From contig CM022673.1 in assembly GCA_012295275.1 (NCBI GenBank), positions 23,868,081 to 23,932,080 of the forward strand: a DNA stretch of 64,000 bases, written 5' to 3'. The DNA is from Chrysomallon squamiferum. Its lineage: Eukaryota; Mollusca; Gastropoda; Neomphalida; Peltospiridae. The notes below the pieces were generated by a model that was not told the origin of the DNA, ran no database searches, and was given only the letters and a program-made list of their open reading frames with translations. Of the stretch, positions 1 to 12,071 are shown one piece after another (the first letter of the stretch is position 1; each line of letters starts with the position of its first letter). A program made the translations under genes and the position numbers.

Positions 1-586
1 TAAATCAGTCTGAAACTAAAAAAATTAAAAACGACAACAACAAAATATAAAAAAAAAACACCCACTCAACACAAACAAAAACAAAACTATTAACAAGGCG
101 ACAAACTGTGTTTCGGTGTACAAAATTAATAATTATTTTCATTGCACTAGCCTACCTGTAAGCATATAATAATTTGTGAGTTTTATCGTTTGAATAACTA
201 GACGTAATTTGATATGGCGCTTTCACCTCTTCAGAAAATACCTCTACAGTAAGTTGTGATATATCATGACGCTTCTGACGAAGCACTTTTTAACAGTGAC
301 ACGATATTATTGCGCCAAGAGATAATACATAGTGCACTAATTATATATATATATTATCTATTTAGCCTACTAATACACACACACACACACATGCACGCAT
401 GCACACGCATGCACACACATACACATACAGATTTAAAGAAGAAATGTTTATTTTAAATATCTAAGCACAAAAGCATAGATGGCATTTTACATGTCTCATA
501 TAGGTATAAAAATTAATATTTTAGTTATAAAATATATTAAAATGTCTAAAAAATACTACTACTACTATTACTACTAATAATAACAA
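1..586. other. Intergenic, no gene seen
   Basis: AT-rich sequence with an (AC)n tract near 377-425 and a short (ACT)n run near 555-580. The only open frame is short and runs through the (AC)n tract, so it is not a credible gene. No RNA gene or clear promoter was recognised. Confidence 0.6.
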
Positions 587-1161
587 TACCGTATATACTT
601 GTGTACAAGGCGACATTATGTATAAGTCGATGTGTATTTTAAGACCAAAAATTGCGTCATTTTAGGTATTACTTGTGTATAAGTCGACTGTAGATTCCAG
701 GCACCATCACTATTTTTAGACCAGTGTGACAGTGCCATGAAGGCCTACATTGTACGCCTACTGTAACATAACTTGCACGAACATACCATAATAACGTAAA
801 TGCATGTATTACACGAGCTATAGCCTAAATCATTGCAAGACGCCGTAAGGCATAACGCCGTACTGACGGTTTTCTCGCTTTAAAATGTATTTTTATGTCA
901 TTAAACGGAAGAATATCATGTTTTGCATTCATATTTGGTTTTGTTATTTAATTTTTCAAAATTTTTTATACGATAAAATTATATTTTTGAAAAGCTGAAA
1001 GACCGCGATTATTTTAGATGCATCCCGTAGCAAAAAAATAGTCAAAATGGCGACTCTTCAGCAACAGCTACAAAAGCATTACCTATGTATAAGTCGACCC
1101 CCAAAATATTACCTTAATATAGTCTCCCAAAAATTCGACTTATACACAAGTATATACGGTA
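587..1161. mobile_element. Non-autonomous TIR DNA transposon, copy 1
   Basis: The left end reads TACCGTATATACTTGTGTA and the right end is its inverse, so the ends form terminal inverted repeats starting CCGTATATAC. Both ends are bounded by TA, which would fit a TA target-site duplication as in the Tc1/mariner/pogo group. There is no transposase frame inside, so it looks like a MITE. A longer copy in the opposite orientation sits at 11109-11907. The superfamily assignment is inference. Confidence 0.75.
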
Positions 1162-3001
1162 ATTGTAACAACCTCAACAATATCAATAATAATAATAAAT
1201 TGTTTCTGTATATATATATATATATATTGTATACTACTAATAATAATATCTATGATAATGAAGATCACTATCATCATACCAGATAAATTGATTATCATAT
1301 ATTTAGATTATATAAAATTATTTTAAATTAAATAAAATAAAAATAAAATGCAGTGCAATAATTTAATGTAGTAATTATTTTAAGACTTTCTTGTGAAACT
1401 AATGATAAAAATGTGATTTTTTAAAAAGCATAACACTGATTTTAACACGCTATTACAACTCTGATTTTAATATAAATAAGTAAACAAATAAAAAAAAAAC
1501 AAATAAATAAATAAATAAATCTCTTCATAAAATGAATAATTTTAATGCAAATATTGTAAAACACTTCATCAAATGAATGACTTTAATACAAATATTGTAA
1601 AACACTTCATCAAATACTTTGACTGTAATGCAAATATTCTAAAACACTTCATCAAATGAATGTAATTATTCTGAACTAAAAATTAAAAAATATATAAATT
1701 TTAAACCTCATCTTTGCTCATTTCTGTTCATTAAACATGATATACGTAACATTCTGTTATTTATTTATTTATTTATTTAGTGATTTGTGATTTCAGTTTT
1801 TAACAAAGATGTTTTCCTGTATATATTTGATTTCTCAGTTGACGTTTAAATTTCTGATTAATTTGTTAAGGCCAAATGTATAGATTACTATGAGTCAGTC
1901 TGGTTTTCCGCTTCTTCGGAAATCTGATAATAACGTATCATATATATATAAAATGAGTCAAGGAAAATCCCCACTGCAACGAAATCCCGAGAATGTGATC
2001 GTAGTGTGTCCCTATAAATAGAAATGCAGGAAATTTGTCGTCTGCTCGCTGATGGTTGGCCGACAGGCGTTCAGCTGCAAACAGCCATTACTGAGCTGGT
2101 TCAGTAAAAAAAAAAAACGTGATATTTTCTCCGCTAATAGGGGAAATGAGTATCTGCTAATTCCGATTGTCTAATTCGCGTATGTTTTAAACTGATAATA
2201 TTTTTGTTATTATTTTAACAAAGTAATTTTAATAATTTTAGTTGTTTAATATGAAATATTGAAAATACTTCCAATTCTGAATATTAAAATGTTAAAACAT
2301 TTTTAGTTTATAGAAGGTTTTTGTCGTGATCGATAGTGGCAGTCGAGAAGGAATCGGCACGTTCACGCACACGCACTGTGACAAAATGTCGCTGCCACAC
2401 GGTTGGAACGAATGAGTGGCAGTATACCGCGTTATCTTTGAAATCAAATACTTTAATATTTATCTATGTTCAGAAAATCATAGTATAGCTGTGTATTTGA
2501 AACTGAATAGATACAAAAATCAATAAACATGTAAATCAATTAAAATAACACATAGAGGTATTAATAATGCAATAGTAAATATTGATTAGACTTAGTGGCA
2601 GGCCTACTAGTAGTAATTAATGTAGTAGTTGTAACAGTTGCTTTCGTAGGAGAATCAAAATTTCTGTTGTTGTCTTTTTCTTAGTGATAGTAATAATCAT
2701 AACAGAAGTAGAAAAAACTCTTAGGTTAATTCCTTACAACAGCTCTAGTGATAACAGCAACGACGACATACTCTTGTGATTTTGAAACAATATAATTATT
2801 ATTGACTTGTAAACAAAACACTATAAACTATTCCAGTTTTATCAACATGCAAGCATTCGCCCATTATAATGGAGATTTTCAAGAATAACTTAACAACAAG
2901 GAAGATATTTATTTGACTCAAGTTCTTATGCAACAGTATTAAATTATGTTCATCATTAAAATATTACCAAAATTGTCAACAACTGTTTTTCAGTTTGTCT
3001 A
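1162..3001. other. Intergenic, no gene seen
   Basis: AT-rich sequence. About three degenerate copies of a roughly 44-bp unit containing AAAACACTTCATCAAATGAA lie at 1530-1665. A TATA-like CTATAAATAG occurs near 2012-2021 on the plus strand, but no reading frame follows it. A slightly GC-richer patch at 2330-2440 codes for nothing I recognise. Confidence 0.5.
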
Positions 3002-3059
3002 TCACAGTGGCATAACTGTACATAATTATTATTCTTCATATTCTGTGATCAAACTAATA

Positions 3060-3096
<37 letters not shown>

Positions 3097-3159
3097 TGAT
3101 CACAGAATATGAAGAATAATAATTATGTACAGTTATGCCATTGTGACAAACTCAAAAAC

Positions 3160-3206
<47 letters not shown>

Positions 3207-3276
3207 TAATTAACAATAATAAAATGATCACAGAATATGAAGAATAATAATTATGTACAGTAATGCCATTGTGACA
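3002..3276. repeat. Fold-back repeat around (AAT)n
   Basis: An arm of about 50 bp at 3002-3051 is followed by an (AAT)n stretch and then by its inverse at 3097-3147. The inverse arm occurs again in direct orientation at 3225-3276 after a second (AAT)n stretch. The arms contain CATAACTGTACATAATTATT and its complement and match almost perfectly. It could be a small fold-back element or a MITE with an expanded microsatellite core. No coding content. Confidence 0.8.
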
Positions 3277-3439
3277 GACAAACTCTAAAACATAATCTAA
3301 ACACGCGATATACAGTACGGCCTATTAATACTTTGTAAAATAGGTTGCAGGGTACTTAGCAACAGTCAAGTGTATCTTAATTTCAATCTGGACAAAGCTC
3401 AGCACGCCATTTTATTGTCATTGTCACAACTGGTAGACT

Positions 3440-3935
3440 GTATACTTATTTATACTTATTTATTTATGTATGTTTGTATGCATGTATGTATGTACGTATG
3501 TATGTAAGTATGTGTGTTTTGTGTATGTGAGTATGTATGTATATGTGAATGTGTTTATATATGTATGTATGTATGCATTTGTGTATGTATGTGTATATGT
3601 ATGTATGCATGTTTGTATGTATGTGTATATGTATGTATGCATGTGTGTCTGTGAGTATGTGTGTATGTATTTATGTATATATGCATGTATGTATCTATAT
3701 CTGTATGTGTTTATGTATGTATGTATGTGTGTATATGTATATATATATGCGTGCATGTGTGTATGTATGTATGTATATGTATTTATGTGTGTATGTGTAT
3801 TTGCATGCATGTATATGTGTATGAATGTATATATACATATATATGTATATGTATGTATTTGTATATACGTATGCATATGTATATGTATGCATATGTATAC
3901 AAAAATATGTTTATATGTAAATTATATAACTGTAT
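3440..3935. repeat. (TATG)n / (TGTA)n microsatellite tract
   Basis: A degenerate tetranucleotide tract dominated by TATG and TGTA steps, about 0.45 kb long. It produces long open frames of Cys/Val/Tyr/Met on plus and His/Thr/Tyr/Ile on minus. These are artefacts of the repeat and not genes. Confidence 0.95.
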
Positions 3936-3985
3936 GCTGATTTAATGATATTTACAAAATAAACAGACAAAATAAACAGAGAAAT

Positions 3986-3987
<2 letters not shown>

Positions 3988-4051
<64 letters not shown>
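3988..4051. repeat. (GA)n microsatellite
   Basis: An essentially perfect GA dinucleotide run of about 60 bp. A second AG run lies at about 4418-4460. Confidence 0.95.
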
Positions 4052-4053
<2 letters not shown>

Positions 4054-4414
4054 TTAAAAGATAATTAAAAAATACAGTGGAAGTAAACTTACAAACTGCG
4101 AGGTGCGTTCAGCAGAGCTGTCAGTGTGGAGTGTGTGGCTAGAGGTTCCTACTAACACAGTTATTATCTTTATTGAGAGCAGTGTCACAAAACTTCATTT
4201 CTCAGGGAACGCTAGTTTTCCCAGAACACGACTAGAAATAGCTTCGCTGTATTTCCAGAACGTCACGGCTTTTCTCGATATTGGGGCTTTCCCGTTAGCG
4301 ATGACCTTTCACCTTCTGACATACATAGCGATAAACAAATCTTAGAACAAAGACAAAGACTATTTCTGATTCGTGAGAGTGAGAGCGAGTGAGTGTGTAT
4401 GAGAGAGAAAAAAA

Positions 4415-4463
<49 letters not shown>

Positions 4464-4830
4464 AGCCTGCATATTATCAAAGCTTGTGACTGTATTTGAG
4501 CATTCGTCAGAGATGAAGGCAGATTTGTGGAAGAAACGTCAACACATTACACGGAATTATGGTTAAAAAAAAAAAAGAGAAAAAAAGATTCATTTATATT
4601 ATTATTATTATTACAGATGTATATAGTTATAATACAACTGAATACACAGTAGTGTAAAGACATGCGTAAACTGTCGTATTACAGTTTAATACAGTATGGT
4701 GTACAGACCCGTATAAACAGTTACATAACTGCAATGTACAGATGTATGTAAACCGAATAGTTATATTAGTCAGGTCACAAATATAATTTACGTTTTCTTT
4801 CATTAATTTATTTTGATCACGCAAGACAGA
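4052..4830. other. Intergenic, no gene seen
   Basis: This stretch includes an open frame of 80 codons (4103-4345, plus) with no recognisable motif, the second AG microsatellite (about 4418-4460), and AT-rich sequence. I see no splice or homology support for a gene. Confidence 0.5.
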
Positions 4831-6739
4831 AATGACGTCTGACAGGATGTGGGTCACTGCGATGTTATTACATGCAACAAAAGCGGACGATTTCCTGCTT
4901 TTTTTTTTTTTTTTTTTCACCTTAGAGCAGATGAATAAATGTTTTATTTTTATCCTGCTTAAAAATACCCGACTTCCCATATTAATGTGGTTCTAAGTAT
5001 TTTACTTTCACTATCTCACTTTATTTTTTTTTAAGATTTAAAAGGTAACAGAAGAATATATATTTTTTTTATATGCCTGCTGCCAATTTTAATTTGAATG
5101 AATTACTCAGTAGATATAGCATCACTTTATTTTTTTCCACTGTTGTCTTCTTTATTCTTTGTGTATCTGATATTAGGCGAATTTGAAATCTCTGCTCACA
5201 TTTGTTTTTATTTAAAATTTAAAATGTCTTCCTCTAACAGAAGTATTCATGATGCGTCTGTTGTCTTCACAAAAAACCTTTGCTTAATATTATTTTATTT
5301 TATTAGAAATTAGGAGTGTGTTGTATATGATCACAAAATACTTTTATTTTTATATATTTTTTTATTTATTTTATTAGAAGTTAAGAATGCATGTCTATAT
5401 TCTCAACATCTTATTTTTTTTCACCTGATTTGGTGTATGACTACTAAACTTTGCAATGACACTCTTAATTATTATTAGCAGTACAGAAACAACAAACACA
5501 GCAATTATTTACAACATTGAAAACACATTTTTAATATTTATAAACAAAAGAAAACACTTATTATCATCAGTATGTATGAAAATATTAAAAATATTTTATA
5601 TATTTCAACACATTCATTTTACAGACAGACAGGAAATGTTCTTTTTTCATACAAAAATTATCAAGTCACTTTTGGATAAAATAAACATATTCTTTGGGCT
5701 AATATATCCACTGCTCTCCACCTCTCTCTCTCAATGACACACTCAGTGAGCACAAGCTGGTTACAACTTGCTCTGTGTTGTTCTCAGTTCCACTATGACC
5801 TTGCCCTTGTTCTGTTTTGAATACAAATACTGAAATAAAAAACAAAAGGATGAGACACATATTTGTAAATAACAAAATTAACAAACCCTATTTCATAAAC
5901 ACAAGTGATGCTAGATAGACAAAAATGTGGCATGAAATTAGTGTGAGTGGCCTGATGTTGAAAATTTGTTTTCAGTTAAAGCAGAGTCCAGTGAGATTAG
6001 ATCAGTGACAAACTGAAAACATCAGTTCAGTACCTGGTTTATAGTGATTGTGCAGACAACAGGTAGACAATAAGCATTTTCAAGATCTACATGGGGAAGA
6101 AAAAAGAGCAACAAAACATGAAAAAGAAAAGAAAGAAAAAGAATAAATTAAGAGTAAATATGAGTAACTCACCTCAACAGCAGTCTGGATTTTCTCCAGC
6201 CCAATAAAAGGTCCATTTACAGAGTTTTCTCCCATATCAACACTAACTTTAAGTTTGCCATCCAGGAAAAACTGTACCAGTTTATTGAGGGCAGGTTCAG
6301 CATCAGCCCAGAAGTGCTTTAGAAAGAAACCTCTGACACTTGCTGACTTAGTAAGTAGCTGAAAGAAAAACTGCATTCTGTAAGTTGAACAAAAAGAAGA
6401 AAAATAAAATGCATTTTTCACAGATGTGTATTTGTATTTATTATGTTGACAATTTGAGTCTTGTCTGTTGTTGCCTTTATTAGGTATGTTGTGACATCAA
6501 AACCAACATGTTGAAGTAGGTTCAGAAAAGTTACAAAATAAATTATTTATGAATTTATAAATTATTATTGCTAACTGAACTACGTTATTTTGGGTCTACT
6601 CAGTTACATCATAAACTTCAGTTTGATATCTATCTCACTTCTGAAGTGTGTATTTTTACAAATATTTACCTAATTCTGTATTGGTAACTGCTGAACATTT
6701 CTGCCATGTGATACTTTTAGTTTGCAAATAAATATTTGA
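4831..6739 (-). repeat. PTGR3 3'-end segmental duplication, distal copy
   Basis: This 1.9-kb unit is nearly identical to 6740-8644. It contains coding exons 11B (6173-6358) and 12B (5761-5829) of PTGR3 plus intron and downstream flank. Each unit starts or ends at the pentamer AATGA (4831, 6740, 8640), which suggests a microhomology-mediated tandem duplication. A few substitutions and indels separate the copies, for example in poly-T lengths and near 8460. Confidence 0.9.
5761..6358 (-). CDS. PTGR3: PTGR3 duplicate terminal exons 11B and 12B (distal)
   Basis: Exon 11B (6173-6358) differs from 11A by one residue, GENSVNG against GENSANG. Exon 12B (5761-5829) encodes the same 22 residues and stop as 12A. 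Splice sites and frame are intact. Because exon 11 is phase 0-0, the transcript could end 11A-12A, 11B-12B, or 11A-11B-12B with a repeated 62-residue block. The use of this pair is unproven; it may be silent or an assembly duplicate. Confidence 0.75.
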
Positions 6740-9700
6740 AATGACGTCTGACGGGATGTGGGTCACTGCGATGTTATTACATGTAACAAAAGCTGACGAT
6801 TTCCTGCTTTTTTTTTTTTTTTTCACCTTAGTGCAGATGAATAAATGTTTTATTTTTATCCTGTTTAAAAAGACCCGACTTCCCATATTAATGTGGTTCT
6901 AAGTATTTTACTTTCACTATCTCACTTTATTTTTTTTTAAGATTTAAAGGGTAACAGAAGAATATGTATTTTTTATATACCTGCTGCCAATTTTAATTTG
7001 AATGAATTACTCAGTAGATATAGCATCACTTTATTTTTTTCCACTGTTGTCTTCTTTATTCTTTGTGTATCTGATATTAGGCGAATTTGAAATCTCTGAT
7101 CACATTTGTTTTTATTTAAAATTTAAAATGTCTTCCTACTAACAGAAGTATTCATGATGCGTCTGTTGTCTTCACAAAAAAACCTTTGCTTAATATTATT
7201 TTATTTTATTAGAAATTAGGAGTGTGTTGTATATGATCACAAAATACTTTTATTTTTATATATTTTTTTATTTATTTTATTAGAAGTTAAGAATGCATGT
7301 CTATATTCTCAACATCTTTTTTTTTTTACCTGATTTGGTGTATGACTACTAAACTTTGCAATGACACTCTTAATTATTATTAGCAGTACAGAAACACAAC
7401 AAACACAGCAATTATTTACAACATTGAAAACACATTTTTAATATTTATAAACAAAAGAAAACACTGCTTATCATCAGTATGTATGAACATATTAAAAATA
7501 TTTTATATATTTCAACACATTCATTTTACAGACAGACAGGAAATGTTCTTTTTTCATACAAAAATTATCAAGTCACTTTTGGATAAAATAAACATATTCT
7601 TTGGGCTAATATATCCACTGCTCTCCGCCTCTCTCTCTCAATGACACACTCAGTGAGCACAAGCTGGTTACAACTTGCTCTGTGTTGTTCTCAGTTCCAC
7701 TATGACCTTGCCCTTGTTCTGTTTTGAATACAAATACTGAAATATAAAAAACAAAAGGATCAGACACATATTTGTAAATAACAAAATTAACAAACCCTAT
7801 TTCATAAACACAAGTGATGCTAGATAGACAAAAATGTGGCATGAAATTAGTGTGAGTGGCCTGATGTTGAAAATTTGTTTTCAGTTAAAGCAGAGTCCAG
7901 TGAGATTAGATCAGTGACAAACTGAAAACATCAGTTCAGTACTTGGTTTATAGTGATTGTGCAGACAACAGGTAGACAATAAGCATTTTCAAGATCTACA
8001 TGGGGAAGAAAAAAGAGCAACAAAACATGAAAAAGAAAAGAAAGAAAAAGAATAAATTAAGAGTAAATATGAGTAACTCACCTCAACAGCGGTCTGGATT
8101 TTCTCCAGCCCAATAAAAGGTCCATTTGCAGAGTTTTCTCCCATATCAACACTAACTTTAAGTTTGCCATCCAGGAAAAACTGTACCAGTTTATTGAGGG
8201 CAGGTTCAGCATCAGCCCAGAAGTGCTTTAGAAAGAAACCTCTGACACTTGCTGACTTAGTAAGTAGCTGAAAGAAAAACTGCATTCTGTAAGTTGAACA
8301 AAAAGAAGAAAAATAAAATGCATTTTTCACAGATGTGTATTTGTATTTATTATGTTGACAATCTGAGTCTTGTCTGTTGTTGCCTTTATTAGGTATGTTG
8401 TGACATCAAAACCAACATGTTGAAGTAGGTTCAGAAAAGTTACAAAATAAATTATTTATGTTTGTAACTGCTAACTGAACTACGTTATTTTGGGTCTACT
8501 CAGTTACATCATACACTTCAGTTTGATATCTATCTCACTTCTGAAGTGTGTATTTTTACAAGTATTTACCTAATTCTCTATTGGTAACTGCTGAACATTT
8601 CTATCATGTGACACTTTTAGTTTGCAAATAAATATTTGAAATGAAACCCAGACACTTTATATATCATTTTGCCTATTTAACAAAGTATGATAAAGAGACA
8701 GATGTACATAATAAACAAGAATGACATCAGACATTTTCTCTACTTCTTTACACAGATTAAAATTCTGACTGATTTAAAAAATATGTTAAATTTGCAGTTT
8801 AATCAGACAGATCTATTTTAAATTAATATTTTTAAAATTCTATTTGTCAAGTGACTAAAACTGAGAAGTAGAGAGAAACAAAAATGTTCAAATAGACAGT
8901 AAAACCTTTGGTATGGTTGCAGTCTGTGATGGCTTGAAACCAGTTTCACTCTCATAGCCTGAGATAAAACCAATAACAATTAATCTTCCCTTAACCGCAA
9001 GACTGAAAATATAAACAATAATATTTTTTTCCATTTATACATAATACTTAAATTAGGTACGGTTTCAGTTTAGAGTTATCGTTCTGTTTTTAACATCAGA
9101 AAACCAAGTATAAATATTTCACATTAATATGTCATACAACAAGTATACAAATAAATAATCAATTGAAAAGTGCCACTGAAATAGAAGTCTCCATTGTGAC
9201 ATTAAAAAGGGTTTTCAGTAATTAATTTCCTGGAATGTTGACCATGAAATTTAAGAGACAACAGTGTTCATGCACATGTATGTGAGTGAATGTGTGTGTG
9301 TATGATGAACTTATAATGTAAGACTCTTACTTATTAACACAGATGTCAAACATTTCACCCCCAACTGATTCATACACAACATCAACCCCATTCTGTAACA
9401 AGAAAATACAACAATTACAGATTAACAAATGTGTGTATGTGCTTGCATACTCTGTAACACATTATTTAAACAATAACTCAACAAACTGTAAGGTTACTAT
9501 GTAACACATTATTTAAACAATAACTCAACAAACTGTAAGGTTACTATGTAACACATTATTTTAACAATAACTCAACAAACTGTAATGTTACTATTAACAC
9601 ATTGTCTTAACAATAACTCAACACACTGTAATGTTACTATTAACACATTATTTAAACAATAACTCAACAAACTGTAAGGTTACTATATAACACATTACTT

Positions 9701-12028
9701 AAACACTGACTCAACGAACTAAGGTTACTATGTAACACACTTAAACAATAACTCAACAAACTGTAATGTTGCTATGTAACACATTATTTAAACAATAACT
9801 CAACAGACTGTAATGTTACTATGTAATGCATTATTTAAACAATAAATCAACAAGGTGTAATGTTACTAATACATGATGAAATGCGAGAGAAGAAAGACAC
9901 AGTTAAAACACAGTGTTACAGAGTGAACAGTTACAACACATCTTGAAGTTAATAAAGTGAAAAAAGAGAAAGGAGTTTTGTGTACTGCTGTTTTGGTTGG
10001 ACTGAAGTAAGAACTGATCCCAGTTTAAGATTTGCTGTTTGAAAACCACTCACCGGGTACTCTGATGTGAGAACATCTTTCAAACTTTCTCTGTTGTAAT
10101 TCACTGGACGGTCACAGCCAATTGACTGAAAGCACACAACAATGAAGTCTACATGATAAATTGCACAGACCAGAAAAAACAATGATTTCAGCAAAATGAA
10201 AAGACGGTTGTCATAACTGGTTTTGTTATTTCATTGTTAATTTAAAATGTTTAAAAAATCTGAGACAGAGGCTGACACAGAGAGAGAGAGAGACGGAGAA
10301 AGATACAGAAAGACAACATACACAGAGAGAGTGAGAGATAGCCAGACAGACAGACAGGGACACCAACCAGTCCTTGAGATAATTTTACTAGTTAGCAGTA
10401 ATAAAGTTTTCTCTCAACTGTGGCCCAAGATAAAATAGTTATGAAGCAATGGCTAGATAAATGCTTTGGAGACTTTATTCTCCATTTTATCTCTTGCTCT
10501 AATCACTAAATGACAAGCATGCTTAGAAAGATAAAAAGAAAAAATGAATAAATGATTGAAAGATACACTGAGTTGTACCTTTAAAAAACTGACTTTGTCA
10601 TCAGATGAACATGTTCCAATGACATGACATCCAGCAAGTTTAGCAATCTGAACCTAAAAAACAAAACCTGTCACATCACAAGAAATAACACTGTGTATTT
10701 GAAAAAACTGTAACCCCACCTCCTACACAGAATAATGTAGATTCAAATAATAACTATATGATGTGAAACATTAATGATATTGATTTTTATCGTGTGCAGA
10801 TTACAATTAAATTTAATGTTTAATGTCAGTGCATCTCTTTAAAATAAAAATGTAACTGTTCTTATGTATTTCAACATCACTCTTGATTATAAACACACAC
10901 ACATACACACAGGTTGTAGAAAGACAGACAAAAAGATAAACAGCAAAACAGACAGACTTAATGACAGACAGACAGACAGACAGACAGACAGAAAGACAAA
11001 TATCACTAACTGCAAACTGTCCTGTCCCACCAGCAGCAGCTGAAAAACAATTTTTTTTATTTTACATTTTTACTATTACATCATCAAAAAAATAATAAAA
11101 TAAAAAAATACCGTATATACTTGTGTATAAGAATTTTTGGGAGACTATATTAAAGTAATATTTTGGGGGTCGACTTATATATAGGTAATGCTTTTGTAGC
11201 TGTTGCTGAAGAGGTGCCATTTTGACTATTTTTTGCATCTAAAATTATCGCGGTCTTTCAGCTTTTCAAAAATATAATTTTATCGTATAAAAAATTTTGA
11301 AAAATTAAATAACAAAACCAAATATGAATGTAAAACATGATATTCTTCCATTTAATGACATAAAAATACATTTTAAAGCAAGAAAAACGTCAGTACGGCG
11401 TTATGCTTTACGGCGTCTTGCATGATCTAGGAATGCAGACTTCTCTGGCAAATTGCACTAAATATCGGTCCTAATTTCATAAACAAAACTCACTTGTGTA
11501 ATTGTAAAGAATTTGGTGAAATAATTTTGCAATCATCATTAATATCCACTACCGACAAATTTTGTAAATCATAGAACGGCTAAATATAACGGTAAGTTAG
11601 GTCTCCATGTTAGACCTATTACATTAAAGAGATACTATTTATAATACATTTAGGCTATAGCTTGTGTAATACATGCATTTACGTTATTATGGTATGTTCG
11701 TGCAAGTTACAGCTCGTGCAAGTTATGTTACAGTAGGCGTACAATGTAGGCCTTCATGGCACTGTCACACTGGTCTAAAAATAGTGACGGTGCCTGGAAT
11801 CTACAGTCGACTTATACACAAGTAATACCTAAAATGCTGCAATTTTTGGTCTTAAAATACACATCGACTTATACATAATGTCGCCTTGTACACAAGTATA
11901 TACGGTAAATCATTACTGAAAACATACAAAAAAATAACAGTGAAATAAGAATATACAGAGCAGGTAAAATTTAAGAAATCAATGCATTTTAAAAGTGAGT
12001 TTTCTGAGAATCTTGATAATGAATTACA

Positions 12029-12071
<43 letters not shown>

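Noticed and set aside
2012-2021. TATA-like CTATAAATAG on plus strand
   Set aside because: No coding or RNA gene follows it; the motif is likely by chance in AT-rich DNA.
3460-3945. Long overlapping open frames on both strands
   Set aside because: They are produced by the (TATG)n tract; composition is almost only Cys/Val/Tyr/Met or His/Thr/Tyr/Ile.
4103-4345. 80-codon plus-strand frame
   Set aside because: No motif or homology that I can see; length is compatible with chance.
4263-4480. Ser/Leu-run frames on minus
   Set aside because: They run through an (AG)n microsatellite and have no homology or splice context.
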